This document shows positions 28,778 to 37,869 of a stretch of DNA of 64,000 nucleotides, in pieces. Each line of letters opens with the position of its first letter. Position 1 is the first letter of the stretch. The notes under the pieces were generated by a model. It saw only the letters and a program-made list of their open reading frames with translations, did no database searches and was not told the DNA's origin. Origin of the DNA: Streptomyces uncialis (GTDB lineage Bacteria; Actinomycetota; Actinomycetes; Streptomycetales; Streptomycetaceae); assembly GCF_001905345.1 (NCBI RefSeq), contig NZ_LFBV01000002.1, forward strand, positions 124,001-188,000. The letters run 5' to 3'. Position numbers and translations under genes: made by a program.

Positions 28778-29608
28778 TCACTTCGCCGGAGTGGGGGCGG
28801 GGTTCTCCACCGGGAGGGGACGGTCGGCGGGTTCGGACCCGGGGCCGGCCTGCGCGTCGATGATCAGCGAGTGGGGGCAGGTGAGGTAGTTCTCCCAGAA
28901 CGCCTCTCCGTGCTTCGCCAGGCCCTCTTCGGAGACGGTCGGGCGGATCCACGAAACGCGGTCGAAGCCTGCTGTGGCCAGGGCTTGTTCATGCGCTGCC
29001 GCGGACCAGCGGAAGAGGTCCAGGTCGAGCACGTCCTGCCCGACCCAGGCCCGCAGGTGCCCCGGGGTGCCCTCCGCCGGTGACTGCCGCACACTCAGAC
29101 GCATGCCATAGCCGCGGTACCACTGGGGGTCCGTGGAGAACCCGGGGTTGAGCACCGCGGCCACGAACCGGCCGCCCGTCGGGCGCAACGCCCGTCGCGC
29201 GGTGACGCAGAACCCCTCCAACGCCTCTCGGGTGGGGGCGTAGGGCAGTACGTACACGGCGGTGACCACATCGAACGCCCCGGCGATACCGGGCAGATCG
29301 GTGGCGCCCGGATCGGTGGCGTTCGCGGCCAGGTACTCCACACCCAGGCCCTCGCGCTCCTCGCGCCGGCGGGCGTGTTCGACCATCGCGGCGGACTCGT
29401 CCATCCCGACGACCCGGGCCGCCCCCGCGCCGCGCAACCGGCGGGCGTACAACCCGCTGCCACAGCCCAGGTCGAGCACATCCCGCCCGGTGACATCGCC
29501 GACCGCGTTCAAGAAGCTGTATTCCTCTATGTGCTCCCGAAAAGGCATCTCTTCCATGCTGCGTTCATACGCGGCCACCGCCGTGTCGAACTGGGAATCC
29601 ATCGCCAT
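28778..29608 (-). CDS. SAM-dependent methyltransferase of the cyclodipeptide cluster
   Basis: 276 residues from the ATG at 29608, with GAGGAGC just upstream; the open frame to 29728 has no better site. It is a class I Rossmann methyltransferase: motif I DVLDLGCGSGLYARRLRG (about 43-60), the acidic strand VVGMDESAAMVEHARRR, and motif IV-like AFDVVTAVYVLPYAPTREAL (about 110-130). The C-terminal part has FRWSAAAHEQALATAGF, as in small-molecule O/N/C-methyltransferases. It is the first gene of the three, 75 bp before the synthase. I infer that it methylates the cyclodipeptide or its oxidised product. The position methylated is unknown. Confidence 0.85.
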   Translation of the reverse strand: MAMDSQFDTAVAAYERSMEEMPFREHIEEYSFLNAVGDVTGRDVLDLGCGSGLYARRLRGAGAARVVGMDESAAMVEHARRREEREGLGVEYLAANATDPGATDLPGIAGAFDVVTAVYVLPYAPTREALEGFCVTARRALRPTGGRFVAAVLNPGFSTDPQWYRGYGMRLSVRQSPAEGTPGHLRAWVGQDVLDLDLFRWSAAAHEQALATAGFDRVSWIRPTVSEEGLAKHGEAFWENYLTCPHSLIIDAQAGPGSEPADRPLPVENPAPTPAK

Positions 29609-30192
29609 GCTCCTCGCTCCTCTGCGATTTCGTGTCAGGCCGGCCCCAAGTCCGGGGCACGCTCGTAGGCCTGTTTTTGGAAAGGGGGGTCCCGGCATCG
29701 AGCCGAAAGTCCTGCGTAGGCCCGGCACCCGGCCCAGCGTTCGATCGCACGTTCCGGGCCGGACGGGTGCCTCACACCCCGGTGGGACACCACGACATGT
29801 CGTGTCCCCGAGCGAGCGGGAACCGCCGCACCGGCGGCCGGTTCAGCGGCCATCCCCACCAAGGCGCGACGGACTCGCTCGGTGGACATCCATCGGGCCG
29901 CCGATACCCCGGTGTGAGAACCGTTCTTCCTCTCCACCCTTCTTGCCGCGATCCGGCGCCGCAAGAGTCCACACGCAATCGGAAGCGTGCACGCGTTGAA
30001 CGCTTGTGCCCTTGTGAAGAACGGCAGGCCCGAAAGGGCCCGCGACGCGTGCGGACCCTGGTAGCGGCGCAGGCGCAGTGACGGGCCCCGTCCGTGGGCG
30101 TCCAGTCAGCGTGATCGCTCTGGACCGGTCGGAGGCGGCCGGGACGACCCGGCACACGCCGAATGCCCCGACCTAGCCTTCCGCGACACCCT
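29609..30192. other. Upstream region of the cyclodipeptide cluster
   Basis: No ORF with a credible start, ribosome site or family lies in this 580 bp between the methyltransferase start and the minus-strand epimerase stop. It must hold the promoter of the cyclodipeptide operon, but I cannot place it. No regulator gene is adjacent. Confidence 0.45.
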
Positions 30193-31074
30193 TCAGGAAG
30201 CGCGGTACCCCTGGACGGGATTGCGCAGCGCGCCGCAGATGCCGCCGAGTGCTTCCCCGAAGACCGGTGACCAGCCGAGGGATCGCAGCCGGCTCGCGTC
30301 GAGCGCCGCGTCCATCGCCAGGAATCCGGCCAGCGGGCCGTGGGTCTCCAGCGCCTCGGCCAGGCTCCACGACGCCACCGGTACCCGGGCGGCCTCACCG
30401 ATCGCGGCCGCCAGCGACGCCATGTCGACCGGGACCGGCTCGGCGATATGAAACACCCCTTGGGCGGGCTGTTCGAGCAGCGTGGCATACCCGGTCGCGA
30501 GGTCGTTCACCTGCACGGTGGACCAGTGGTTGTCGCCCGGACCGGTGTAGCGCGCCACACCGTCGGCGCCGGCCTGGCCGACCAGCCGGGCGAGCGGTCC
30601 GCCGCCGTCGCCGTACACCATCGGGGGGCGCACGACAACGCCACGGACTCTCGGGGCCTCCAGCACACGCGCCTCGGCCGGGGCAAGCCAGGCGAGCGGT
30701 CCGGTGGGCTCCGCGGTGTCGTCCTCGGTCACCGGTGTCCGCGACGAGCGGGCCCGCGGCGCACCGGTCGTGGTGATGAAGACGCCGCCCTCCATCGCGT
30801 CGAGCATGGCGGTCACCGCCGCCGCATCGACGGCGGGCCGGTCCGCCGTGTCGGTAGCCGCGGTGTGGACCACAGCGTCACCGCCGGCCGCCTGTGCCGC
30901 CAGTACGGCGAGGTCGGTGAGGCTGCCCCGGACCGGGTCGCCGCCGTTCCCCCGTACCCTGGCCTCGGCCGCGTCACTCCTCGCCAGTCCGCGCACCCGG
31001 TGGCCGCGGGCGACGAGGGTACGGGTCAGAGCCGAGCCGATGTAGCCGCTCGCGCCGGTGATGAAGATATCCAT
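30193..31074 (-). CDS. NAD(P)-dependent epimerase/SDR-like protein
   Basis: 293 residues from the ATG at 31074 (GGGAGACC upstream); the frame opens at 31122 but only 16 extra residues would be added. It is an atypical/extended SDR: DIFITGASGYIGSALTRTLVARGH is the GxxGxxG NAD(P) loop, then LARSDAAEARV, and VVHTAATDTADRP at the active-site side. The usual YxxxK is not evident; the region APRVRGVVVRPPMVYGDGGGP follows the family plan. It is divergent, across 147 bp, from an AraC regulator with a cupin domain, a common arrangement in which the regulator controls the oxidoreductase. The substrate is unknown. Confidence 0.82.
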   Translation of the reverse strand: MDIFITGASGYIGSALTRTLVARGHRVRGLARSDAAEARVRGNGGDPVRGSLTDLAVLAAQAAGGDAVVHTAATDTADRPAVDAAAVTAMLDAMEGGVFITTTGAPRARSSRTPVTEDDTAEPTGPLAWLAPAEARVLEAPRVRGVVVRPPMVYGDGGGPLARLVGQAGADGVARYTGPGDNHWSTVQVNDLATGYATLLEQPAQGVFHIAEPVPVDMASLAAAIGEAARVPVASWSLAEALETHGPLAGFLAMDAALDASRLRSLGWSPVFGEALGGICGALRNPVQGYRAS

Positions 31075-31221
31075 GGTGGTGCGGTCTCCCTGTTCCTTGG
31101 GGTCGTCGAGAGTTCCAGGCATGCTCCGGGGCCACTCGGGCCTTCCGGGGGCTCCCGCTCTCGGGCTGTCCCGGGTTCCCGGGTGTTCGTTTGAGCGTAG
31201 GAAGCGGCAGGAGGGGCGGAC

Positions 31222-32199
31222 ATGCGCCTGAGTCCAGGTGTTTTGCGCGATCGTTCAGGGCCGGATGCCCTCGGTACGCTGCTCGGCCGGATACGGGTCG
31301 GCACCGCACGGTTCGGGCGCATCGAGCTCGGCGCGCCATGGGGGGTGCGGATGGGGCCCCGGGACACCGTGACCCTGCATCATCCGCTCGACGGCGAGAT
31401 GTGGCTGGACGCCGATGGGCGGACGGCCCGGATCGGGCCGGGGGATCTGGTGATCCTGCCGCACGGTGTCCCGCACTCGCTCAAGTACCGCCCGGACGCC
31501 CGGGTCATGATGGAGGAGCAACGGCACGGTCCCCTGCCGGAAGGCGGATTGTCGGTGCGGCGCAGCTTCGGCGGCGACGGGGTGCGCACGGTGGTGCTGT
31601 GCGCCGAACTCGCGCTGACCGGCGCAGCACGCGGCCTTCTTCTGCGGGCCCTGCCTCCGGTGATCCATCTTGGGCCGAACGCGGGCGGCGATCCCCTTCC
31701 GGGGCTGCGCCGGATTCTCGACGCTCTCCGCGAGGAGGTCCGCGACGGCCGGTCCGCCTCGCCCCTGCTCGCCGCGCGGTTGGTCGAGGTGCTGCTGCTC
31801 CAGGGGATCAGAGCCGAGCTGGAGCGGCCGGCAGCGGCCGGGACATGGCGTGCCGCGCTCGGCGACGATCGCGTGGGCCGGGCGCTCGACGCGTTGTACA
31901 AAGCGCCCGGGCATCCATGGAGCGTCGCGGAGCTCGCCCGGGTGGCAGATATGAGCCGGGCGGCGTTCGCGCCATTGTTCCGGGAGCTGGTGGGCGAGAG
32001 TCCGATCGCCCACCTCACCGCCTGGCGCATGGCACTCGCGAAGACGGCGCTGTGCGAACAGCCCGATCTCCCGGTCGGCCGGATCGCCGCATCGGTCGGA
32101 TACGGCAGCGAGTTCGCGTTCAGCGCGGCGTTCCGGCGAGTGGTGGGCATGCCACCGGGCCGGTACCGCGCCACCACGAGGACCACAAGCACCCCCTGA
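31222..32199 (+). CDS. AraC-family regulator with cupin domain
   Basis: 325 residues, with AGGAGGGG just upstream of the ATG. The N-terminal cupin-like domain (about 10-190; GPRDTVTLHHPLDGEMWLDADG, GDLVILPHGVPHSLKYRP) belongs to the AraC cupin_6 type. The C-terminal HTH domain (about 220-315) has SVAELARVADMSRAAFAPLFRELVG and GRIAASVGYGSEFAFSAAFRRVVGMPPGRYR. The sensing domain probably binds a small ligand. It lies head to head with the SDR gene and likely controls it. Stretch 32200-32685 after it has no gene. Confidence 0.88.
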   Translation: MRLSPGVLRDRSGPDALGTLLGRIRVGTARFGRIELGAPWGVRMGPRDTVTLHHPLDGEMWLDADGRTARIGPGDLVILPHGVPHSLKYRPDARVMMEEQRHGPLPEGGLSVRRSFGGDGVRTVVLCAELALTGAARGLLLRALPPVIHLGPNAGGDPLPGLRRILDALREEVRDGRSASPLLAARLVEVLLLQGIRAELERPAAAGTWRAALGDDRVGRALDALYKAPGHPWSVAELARVADMSRAAFAPLFRELVGESPIAHLTAWRMALAKTALCEQPDLPVGRIAASVGYGSEFAFSAAFRRVVGMPPGRYRATTRTTSTP

Positions 32200-32389
32200 A
32201 TCCGCCGCACCGTCCTTCCGCCCAGGGGGATCCGAGCCTCTTCGGCCCGGGCAGCACAGCGGGGGATCGCAGCAGGTCTCCCAGGCAGCGGTCACCAGAC
32301 GGACGGTCCCGTGGCCCGGGCGCGCTCTTCCCTTCCAGGCCGCGTGAGTGTGTGGACATGCCGCGGGCCTCGACCTGTTCCGGACACGT

Positions 32390-32405
32390 GTCCGGGCAAC
32401 GCCCG
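32390..32405. promoter_or_regulatory. 16-bp perfect palindrome
   Basis: CCGGACACGTGTCCGG is a perfect palindrome in the gene-free stretch between the AraC regulator and the SUKH gene, about 280 bp before the latter's start. It may be an operator. No partner regulator can be named. Confidence 0.3.
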
Positions 32406-32685
32406 CTGTCTGGGATCGAGTCCCGCTGCGACGACGGCATTCAGGGGAGGCTGTCGTCGCCGGACCGGCCGACCAGGACCGTGTTCACCCACCGGTCCGT
32501 GTACTGGGCCGGCTGCCGATGGCCCCGGTACTGGTCCGCGACGGCTCCCGCGTACGACGCCCCGCCCCCTGGGTGTCCAGCTCCACGCTCCCGAGGGCGG
32601 TCCGGCGGAGAGGAACACCTGCACAAACGATCCGGCAGGAGCGGCGACGGGACCCGTTGTCAGTGGGGGGTGTCACCCTCACCGT

Positions 32686-34785
32686 ATGACTTCGACGGAC
32701 GAGACCACGAGCGAAACCCCGTTCGACTGGCGGGAGTTCCTCGCTCGCTGGAGCGGGGAGTGGGCGGACGCGCAGGACCCCCATGAGCAGGACGAATGGG
32801 ACCCGGAGCTGACGGCGGCCCGGTGGCTCGGCTGTCCGGGGGCGTCGGACGCGGATATCGCCGCCCTGGAAGAGCGGATCGGGCATCGGCTACCGCCGTC
32901 GCTCGACACGTTCCTGCGGATCAGCGACGGCTGGCGGCCGGAGGACCACCCCGTCTACCGGCTGGCGGGGACCCGGGAAATTGATCCGCACGAGAACGCC
33001 AACGGCCTCGCCGAGATCTTCGCGGAGGGTCTGGACGAGGACGCGTCGCCGCAGGAGCTGCTGGAGGCCGGGATGTGGCACCGGGCGTTCCGTCTGGACG
33101 CGGAGACGGACGCGACGCTGGTCCTGATCGATCCGCTGGACCGGGACGCGGACGGTGAGTGGGCGGTGTACGAGTGGGCGTACTGGCGGGCCGCGCCGCC
33201 CGACCGCTTTCCGTCCTTCCGCCATTACATGCTGGAGCGATACCGGTCCTTTCACAGCTCGGCCGCCCACAAGGCCGCTCACGGCGAAGGACCGGCGTTC
33301 GTCAACGACACGACGCGGGCGCAGGACGCCGTGGTGGAGCTGGCCCGGCGGGCGGCACTGGGCGGGGAGTACGAGGAGGCCCTGACCCTGCTGCGGGAGG
33401 CCGGTGAGTACGGCAGGCCGCGGGCCGGACTGCTGCGGGGGCAATTGGACTGTCTGCTCTCAGCACAAGCTTCGGCGTACTCGGTCGATGTCCTCGCGGT
33501 CGACCCGGTGTACGCCCCTGATCTGCTTCCGGTGGCCGCGGCGGGCTTCGCCACGACGGACCGGCATGACAGCCGTACCGGCCAGTCGTGGGCGCTGCTT
33601 GCCCGCTGTACGACGCCCGAGGCGGTGGAGAGGGCGGAGGAGGCGCTGCGGGCGGCGCGGGAGGGGACGTACCGCTTCACGGCCGAAGGGCCGCTCGGGG
33701 AGGCGGCCGATAAGGCGCGGGAGTTGGCCCGCTGGGGCCGGTGGAACGAGGCGTGGCGGCTGCTGTGGGCCGCGCTGCCTCACTGGCGGCCCCTGGGCCC
33801 CGACCATATGGCACCGCTGGGACTGCTCGCGGATCCGGTGCTGGGTCCGGTGATCACCCCGGAGCGGGGGCGGTTGCTGCTGGCTCTGCCGCGGGGCGAG
33901 TTCGCGCGGCCGGAGCGGGAGCTGCCCGGTACGGTCCTGGGTCCCGTCGGGGAGGCGCCGGGGGACGATCCGGTGGGTCTGTCCTGGCTGGAGGACGAGG
34001 TGCCGGACCGGTTCGATGGGGGCTATCGGGCCGTGTTCGTCGCGGACCCCGATCCGGCGGGCCTGCCGGCCCGTCTGAAGGACCCGGGCGGGGGCGGCCC
34101 CGGGCCCGGCGGCCGGCCGCAGCGGGAAGTGACGCCCGGGCCGGACGGCTTGTACCCGCCCCGCAGCACGTGGGACGCGGACCACCGGCTGGGCCTGGCA
34201 CTCGGCAGTACGTCGTACGACGACCGCGCCCTGGCCTGGGTCGGGCAGGCGGCCCCCGGGTGGAGCTTCGCCTTCGACGGCAGAGCCAGGGGCTTCGGCG
34301 AGGAGCGCTTCGTCTCCCCGGCCGCTGCCGCCTCGCAGGGGACCAGGGCGGTGGTCGTCTGGCACAGCGTCGGCACCTTCGACCGGACCCGGACCCGCTT
34401 CCATCTCTCCGCCGGGGTCGACGGAGAGGAGGTGTGCGCGTTCACCGTCACGGCCGGGGACGTCGACCCGCACTGGACCGGGGAGATACCGCCATGGCTG
34501 TCGCTCGACGGCTTTCCCGGCACGACCGGGGAGTGGCGGGGCGATGAGGACCCCTGGACGGACGCGGACGACCGGAACACCCCCGACCGCGGGCTGCCGG
34601 GGACGCGGGGCGCGCTGGCCGCCCTGGAGCGGGCCCTGGGACTGACCCTGCCCCGCACCGCCCTGCTGGAAGGCCCGCTGCACAGCTTCGTCACCCGTTC
34701 GTGGACCCGTCCACCAGGGCCCGGCGAGTCGTACGCCACCCTCATCATCACCACAAGCCTCCCGGACCCCGGCGAGAACGCGTGA
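32686..34785 (+). CDS. SMI1/KNR4 (SUKH) family protein, large
   Basis: 699 residues from the ATG at 32686; the frame is open upstream but without a site. Residues about 45-180 form the SMI1/KNR4 (SUKH) fold: SDADIAALEERIGHRLPPSLDTFLRISDGW, then EWAVYEWAYWRAAPPDRFPSFRHYM. Residues 200-400 have TPR-like Ala/Leu/Arg helices with RTGQSWALLARC. The C-terminal third contains a Gly/Pro-rich linker and a domain starting near SYDDRALAWVGQAAPGWSFAF. SUKH proteins often serve as immunity proteins against toxins, but large actinobacterial versions are of unknown role. No toxin is next to it. There is no signal peptide, so it is cytosolic. Confidence 0.75.
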   Translation: MTSTDETTSETPFDWREFLARWSGEWADAQDPHEQDEWDPELTAARWLGCPGASDADIAALEERIGHRLPPSLDTFLRISDGWRPEDHPVYRLAGTREIDPHENANGLAEIFAEGLDEDASPQELLEAGMWHRAFRLDAETDATLVLIDPLDRDADGEWAVYEWAYWRAAPPDRFPSFRHYMLERYRSFHSSAAHKAAHGEGPAFVNDTTRAQDAVVELARRAALGGEYEEALTLLREAGEYGRPRAGLLRGQLDCLLSAQASAYSVDVLAVDPVYAPDLLPVAAAGFATTDRHDSRTGQSWALLARCTTPEAVERAEEALRAAREGTYRFTAEGPLGEAADKARELARWGRWNEAWRLLWAALPHWRPLGPDHMAPLGLLADPVLGPVITPERGRLLLALPRGEFARPERELPGTVLGPVGEAPGDDPVGLSWLEDEVPDRFDGGYRAVFVADPDPAGLPARLKDPGGGGPGPGGRPQREVTPGPDGLYPPRSTWDADHRLGLALGSTSYDDRALAWVGQAAPGWSFAFDGRARGFGEERFVSPAAAASQGTRAVVVWHSVGTFDRTRTRFHLSAGVDGEEVCAFTVTAGDVDPHWTGEIPPWLSLDGFPGTTGEWRGDEDPWTDADDRNTPDRGLPGTRGALAALERALGLTLPRTALLEGPLHSFVTRSWTRPPGPGESYATLIITTSLPDPGENA

Positions 34786-35134
34786 ACCTGCCTGCGCTCC
34801 GTATCCCGCGCCGCGCCCGGACGGCGCCAAAGGCATCGTCCCCCTGCCGGTGATCCGGGACCGTGGCGGCCGTACTGAGCCGGCGGAGCCTCTGGAGCTC
34901 GTTGTCCTTGGCCGCCAGGACCGACAGCAGGCACCGGTGGCATTCCTTGAGCCGCGTGAGCTCGGTGTTGGGTCCGGGCGAGTTCGCCGGTGAGCAGCTG
35001 ACCGCGGCCTGCGCCGCGCTGTCCTCTACCGCCGCGGCCACGAACAGTCCGCGCACTGCCGACGGCTCAACTCGCCGGGCGGGAATCCTCACCGGTCACG
35101 GCAGGCCCGGGCAGCGCGGCGGGCGGGACGCGGA
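34786..35134. other. Intergenic region without a supported gene
   Basis: Minus-strand frames contain a short plausible piece (TELTRLKECHRCLLSVLAAKD, about 34900-34960) with a Cys-containing helix. It has no convincing start or ribosome site. It could be a tiny remnant; I would not call it a gene. Confidence 0.3.
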
Positions 35135-35485
35135 TCACTTAGGGACCCCGGCGAGCTTGGCCCGGAGTCTGCTCTCCACCTCTGTGAGCGCCGCCAACTG
35201 GGCCTGCACGGCTCGAAGCCGCTGTTGGTACAGGACGTAGGCCTCACAGGTCGGAATATGCTCAAGTTGCTTCTCGTCGAGGCACAAGTTGAGTTCGCGA
35301 ATGTCGTCGACTTTGAGGCCTGCGTCGAGGAGCGCCCGGACATTGTGCACGCGGATGACGGCAGACTCGTCGTACTCGCGGTACCCATTGCCCTGGCGAC
35401 GGGCCTGGAGCAGGCCCCGCTGTTCGTAGTATCGGAGAGCCCGCGTCGAAACACCGGCCGCGTTGGCAAGTTCTCCAATCCGCAT
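35135..35485 (-). CDS. MerR-family transcriptional regulator
   Basis: 116 residues from the ATG at 35485, behind an AAGGGGGGCG ribosome site. The winged-helix DNA-binding domain is MRIGELANAAGVSTRALRYYEQRGLL (1-26), with the wing NGYREYDESAVIRVHNVRALLDAG. A helical dimerisation arm follows (LCLDEKQLEHIPTCEAYVLYQQRL...). One Cys in LNLCLDEK and one in IPTCEAY could act in sensing, but there is no metal-binding loop like that of MerR/ZntR. It lies 106 bp downstream of the MFS transporter on the same strand. A MerR-type dyad lies in the transporter promoter, so it most likely controls that exporter in response to a drug-like ligand. Confidence 0.88.
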   Translation of the reverse strand: MRIGELANAAGVSTRALRYYEQRGLLQARRQGNGYREYDESAVIRVHNVRALLDAGLKVDDIRELNLCLDEKQLEHIPTCEAYVLYQQRLRAVQAQLAALTEVESRLRAKLAGVPK

Positions 35486-35590
35486 GCGCCCCCCTTTTTT
35501 CAAGGCCTGCCATGATACCCAGCGTGCTGGTGAACCTCTTCACCCTGCTCCGCATGGCGTGAACGTGCCTGGTCGTGAGGTGGTGACAGG

Positions 35591-36838
35591 TTACGGACGG
35601 GCGACCTCGCGGGGAGCGGTGCCGCCCTCGGGCGCGCGGGTGGGAGAGGGGTAGCGGCGTACGGACATCGCCATCACGACGATGGTGATCAGGCCGGCGA
35701 CGCAAGCGACCACCAGGACGCCAATTCCGCCGGAGGCGTTGACCGCACCGCCGCCGATGGCACCGGCCAGCGCGATGCCCGCGTACAGTCCGCTGGTGTT
35801 CAGCGCCAGCGCCTCGGTGGCGGCGTCGCCGCCCATGTGCATGGCCCTGGCGTTCATCGGAGGGTTGTTGCCCCATCCGGGAACCCCCCACAGCACCAGC
35901 ACGACGCCGACCACCCACACCGGAACCGTCCCCTGCCCGATGCCGCCGACCGCGAGCAGCACCAGAGCGGCCACCACCACGCCGCCGAACGCGGCCAGCA
36001 GGGTGCGGTCCACACCCCACCGGTCGGTCAGCCGTCCGCCCAGCACCGTTCCCACCGCGCCCGAGACACCCACGATCGCGATGAACACGCCCACGTACTG
36101 ACCGCCGACGCCGGTGAGATCGTGGGTGATGGGGGCCATGTAGATATAGGGCATCAACCCGCCGCAGGCCGCGAGCATCGTGCCCAGCACGCACAGCAGC
36201 ACCGGGGGCCGACGCAGCAACCGCAGCCGCTCGGCGACCCCGATCACCCGGGTCTGCGGAATCGAGGGCAGCATCAGCGCCGTGATCGCGACCGCCAGAC
36301 AGGAGAACGCCCCCACCGCGATGAAGGTGGCCTCCCACTGCCACACACCGCTCACCCAGGAGCCGAAAGGCACGCCGGCCACCAGCGACAGGGTCAGCCC
36401 CGCGGCCACGGTGCCGATCGCCCTGCCGGTGCGCTCCGGCGCGGCCAGCCGGCCGGCGACCGCGAAGGCCGCCGGCGAGAGTGTGGCGGCCACCAGCGCC
36501 GCCACCACCCGAAGCGCCATCAGCGTCCCGAAGGAGGGTGCCAGCGCGGTGATGAAGTTGACCACCGCGAACACTGCCAGCCCTCCCACGATCAGCGCCT
36601 TGCGCGGCACCCGGCTGGTGGCGACCGCGAGCACCGGACAGGCAATCGCGTAGGTGATCGAGAACACCGTCACCAACTGACCCGCCGCCCCCTCGCTCAC
36701 CCTCAAGTCGGCGGAGATCTCCGGAAGGATCCCGGCGATGACGAAGTCATCCGTACCGATGACAAAAGTCGTCAGCAGCAGGCCCAAGAGCCAACCCGAA
36801 CCGGTCGGGAGCGCTATGCGCTCGTGTTGCGATTCCAT
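35591..36838 (-). CDS. MFS transporter, drug-efflux type
   Basis: 415 residues, 12 predicted membrane helices, DHA1-type. Seen are TTFVIGTDDFVIAGILPEIS (helix 1), motif-A-like loop ATSRVPRKALIV after helix 2, VAALVAATLSPAAFAVAGRL (helix 4) and the mid-loop VIGVAERLRLLRRPPVLL before helix 7. It resembles actinobacterial Cmx/CmlR-like and arabinose-efflux permeases that expel antibiotics or sugars using the proton gradient. It is in the plasma membrane. The promoter carries a MerR-type dyad and the MerR gene is directly downstream, so ligand-induced export is likely. The substrate is unknown. Confidence 0.88.
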   Translation of the reverse strand: MESQHERIALPTGSGWLLGLLLTTFVIGTDDFVIAGILPEISADLRVSEGAAGQLVTVFSITYAIACPVLAVATSRVPRKALIVGGLAVFAVVNFITALAPSFGTLMALRVVAALVAATLSPAAFAVAGRLAAPERTGRAIGTVAAGLTLSLVAGVPFGSWVSGVWQWEATFIAVGAFSCLAVAITALMLPSIPQTRVIGVAERLRLLRRPPVLLCVLGTMLAACGGLMPYIYMAPITHDLTGVGGQYVGVFIAIVGVSGAVGTVLGGRLTDRWGVDRTLLAAFGGVVVAALVLLAVGGIGQGTVPVWVVGVVLVLWGVPGWGNNPPMNARAMHMGGDAATEALALNTSGLYAGIALAGAIGGGAVNASGGIGVLVVACVAGLITIVVMAMSVRRYPSPTRAPEGGTAPREVARP

Positions 36839-36885
36839 GTGTCCACTGGTCCTTCGTGCATCCTGCGCTTACGGAGTCGCCCGCT

Positions 36886-36917
36886 ACGCTAAAACCTTGA
36901 CACTGCGTCAATGTCAA
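36886..36917 (-). promoter_or_regulatory. MerR-type promoter with dyad in a long spacer
   Basis: On the minus strand, TTGACA (36917-36912) could be the -35 box and TAGCGT (36891-36886) the -10 box. The spacer of 20 bp carries the second arm of a TTGACA/TGTCAA dyad (36897-36917). An overlong spacer filled by a dyad is the hallmark of MerR-activated promoters. Transcription would start about 40 bp before the MFS start at 36838. Confidence 0.65.
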
Positions 36918-37257
36918 CCCGTCGTTCGACTGCCTTCGGGCAGGTCCGAGCGAGAGGCCCGAGGCAGTGCGCGGTCAGCTGCGCGCCGGTCAGTTTCACA
37001 CGGGCCAGGTCCGCTCCGGACAAGGTGGAACCGTGCAGGTCCGCACCAGACAGATCCGCGTGGATCAGGGCCGCGTGGATCAGGGACATGCCGGAAGGCC
37101 TCGCATCCCGCAGGACGGCCCGCTGCCCCGAGGCGACGAGCTCGACGCTGTCGAGCCGGGTGCCGCTCGGGTCCGGGCGGAAGTCTCTGTCGTGTGAAGG
37201 GGCACGGAAGGCCAGAACGGTGAGGGCCGCACGCATGTCGGCCGAGTCGTCCTGACT
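36889..37257 (-). pseudogene. Pentapeptide-repeat protein fragment
   Basis: The minus-strand frame reads SADMRAALTVLAFRAPSHDRDFRPD and then pentapeptide-like repeats: GMSLIHAALIHADLSGADLHG, STLSGADLARVKLTGAQL. This is the central part of a Streptomyces pentapeptide-repeat protein. The reading frame is open upstream to 37590, but that part (Ala/Pro-rich) is not homologous. It stops at 36889 inside the MFS promoter. It is probably a truncated gene. Confidence 0.5.
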
Positions 37258-37559
37258 CAGGATCGGCCAGGAGGAGTCGTGGACCGAAGGGAGCTCATGC
37301 TCCTTGTCGGCGGCGTGGGAGCGGACGTAGGAACCCGCCCAGCACGTCGTCCGCCATGCGCCTCCGCACGACACCCACGCCGGTGACATCGTCGCCGGGG
37401 CGCTCTCCCGGCATTCGATGGTGCGGGCCACCGCCGTGATGACGGTCGCCGCCGCGGCCGGGGCCGGGGCCGGGGCCACCGGACCAGGCGCGGCCCGGGC
37501 CGAAACCGCTGCCGCCGCCCGGCCGACGAGTTTCCGGCACGGCCGGACGGACGGGGCCC

Positions 37560-37765
37560 AGGGCCTGCGTTTCGCACCGGTCACCCCCAACGAGCACGCG
37601 CAGTTCCTCGGGCGGGACCTGGCGCATCCCGCGGATCGTGACGGGTATCTGCACCGGCCCGTCCTCCATATGCATGGTCAGGTGATGGCCCCGTTCGGTC
37701 GTACGGTCCCTCCAGTGGGTGAAGGCAAGACCGGTCGCCCTGGTAGCAACGCCGGGAACCACGCG
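37560..37765 (-). other. Unidentified minus-strand reading frame
   Basis: From a GTG near 37762 the minus strand reads ATGLAFTHWRDRTTERGHHL, then QIPVTIRGMRQVPPEELRVLVGG. The composition is protein-like but I do not know the family. Downstream it runs on as Gly/Pro/Arg-rich sequence to 37295, which looks like chance coding. It may be a fragment. Confidence 0.3.
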
Positions 37766-37805
37766 GGCCTGCCCCTCGGCGTCGCTCCCCTGATCACAGG
37801 GGGAC

Positions 37806-37855
37806 AACGGCCCGGTGCCCGCGGCTTCCGATGAAGCCGCGGGCACCGGGCCGTT
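37806..37855 (-). terminator. Very strong terminator hairpin
   Basis: A perfect 23-bp stem with a 4-nt loop (CGAT): arm 37806-37828, partner 37833-37855. It begins 15 bp after the stop of the minus-strand flavin reductase gene and probably ends that long catabolic operon. Confidence 0.8.
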
Positions 37856-37869
37856 CCCGTGTGCCGGGG

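Noticed and set aside
31123..31221. Search for a paired -35/-10 in the SDR/AraC divergent region
   Set aside because: No clear boxes or dyad were found, so no feature is called.
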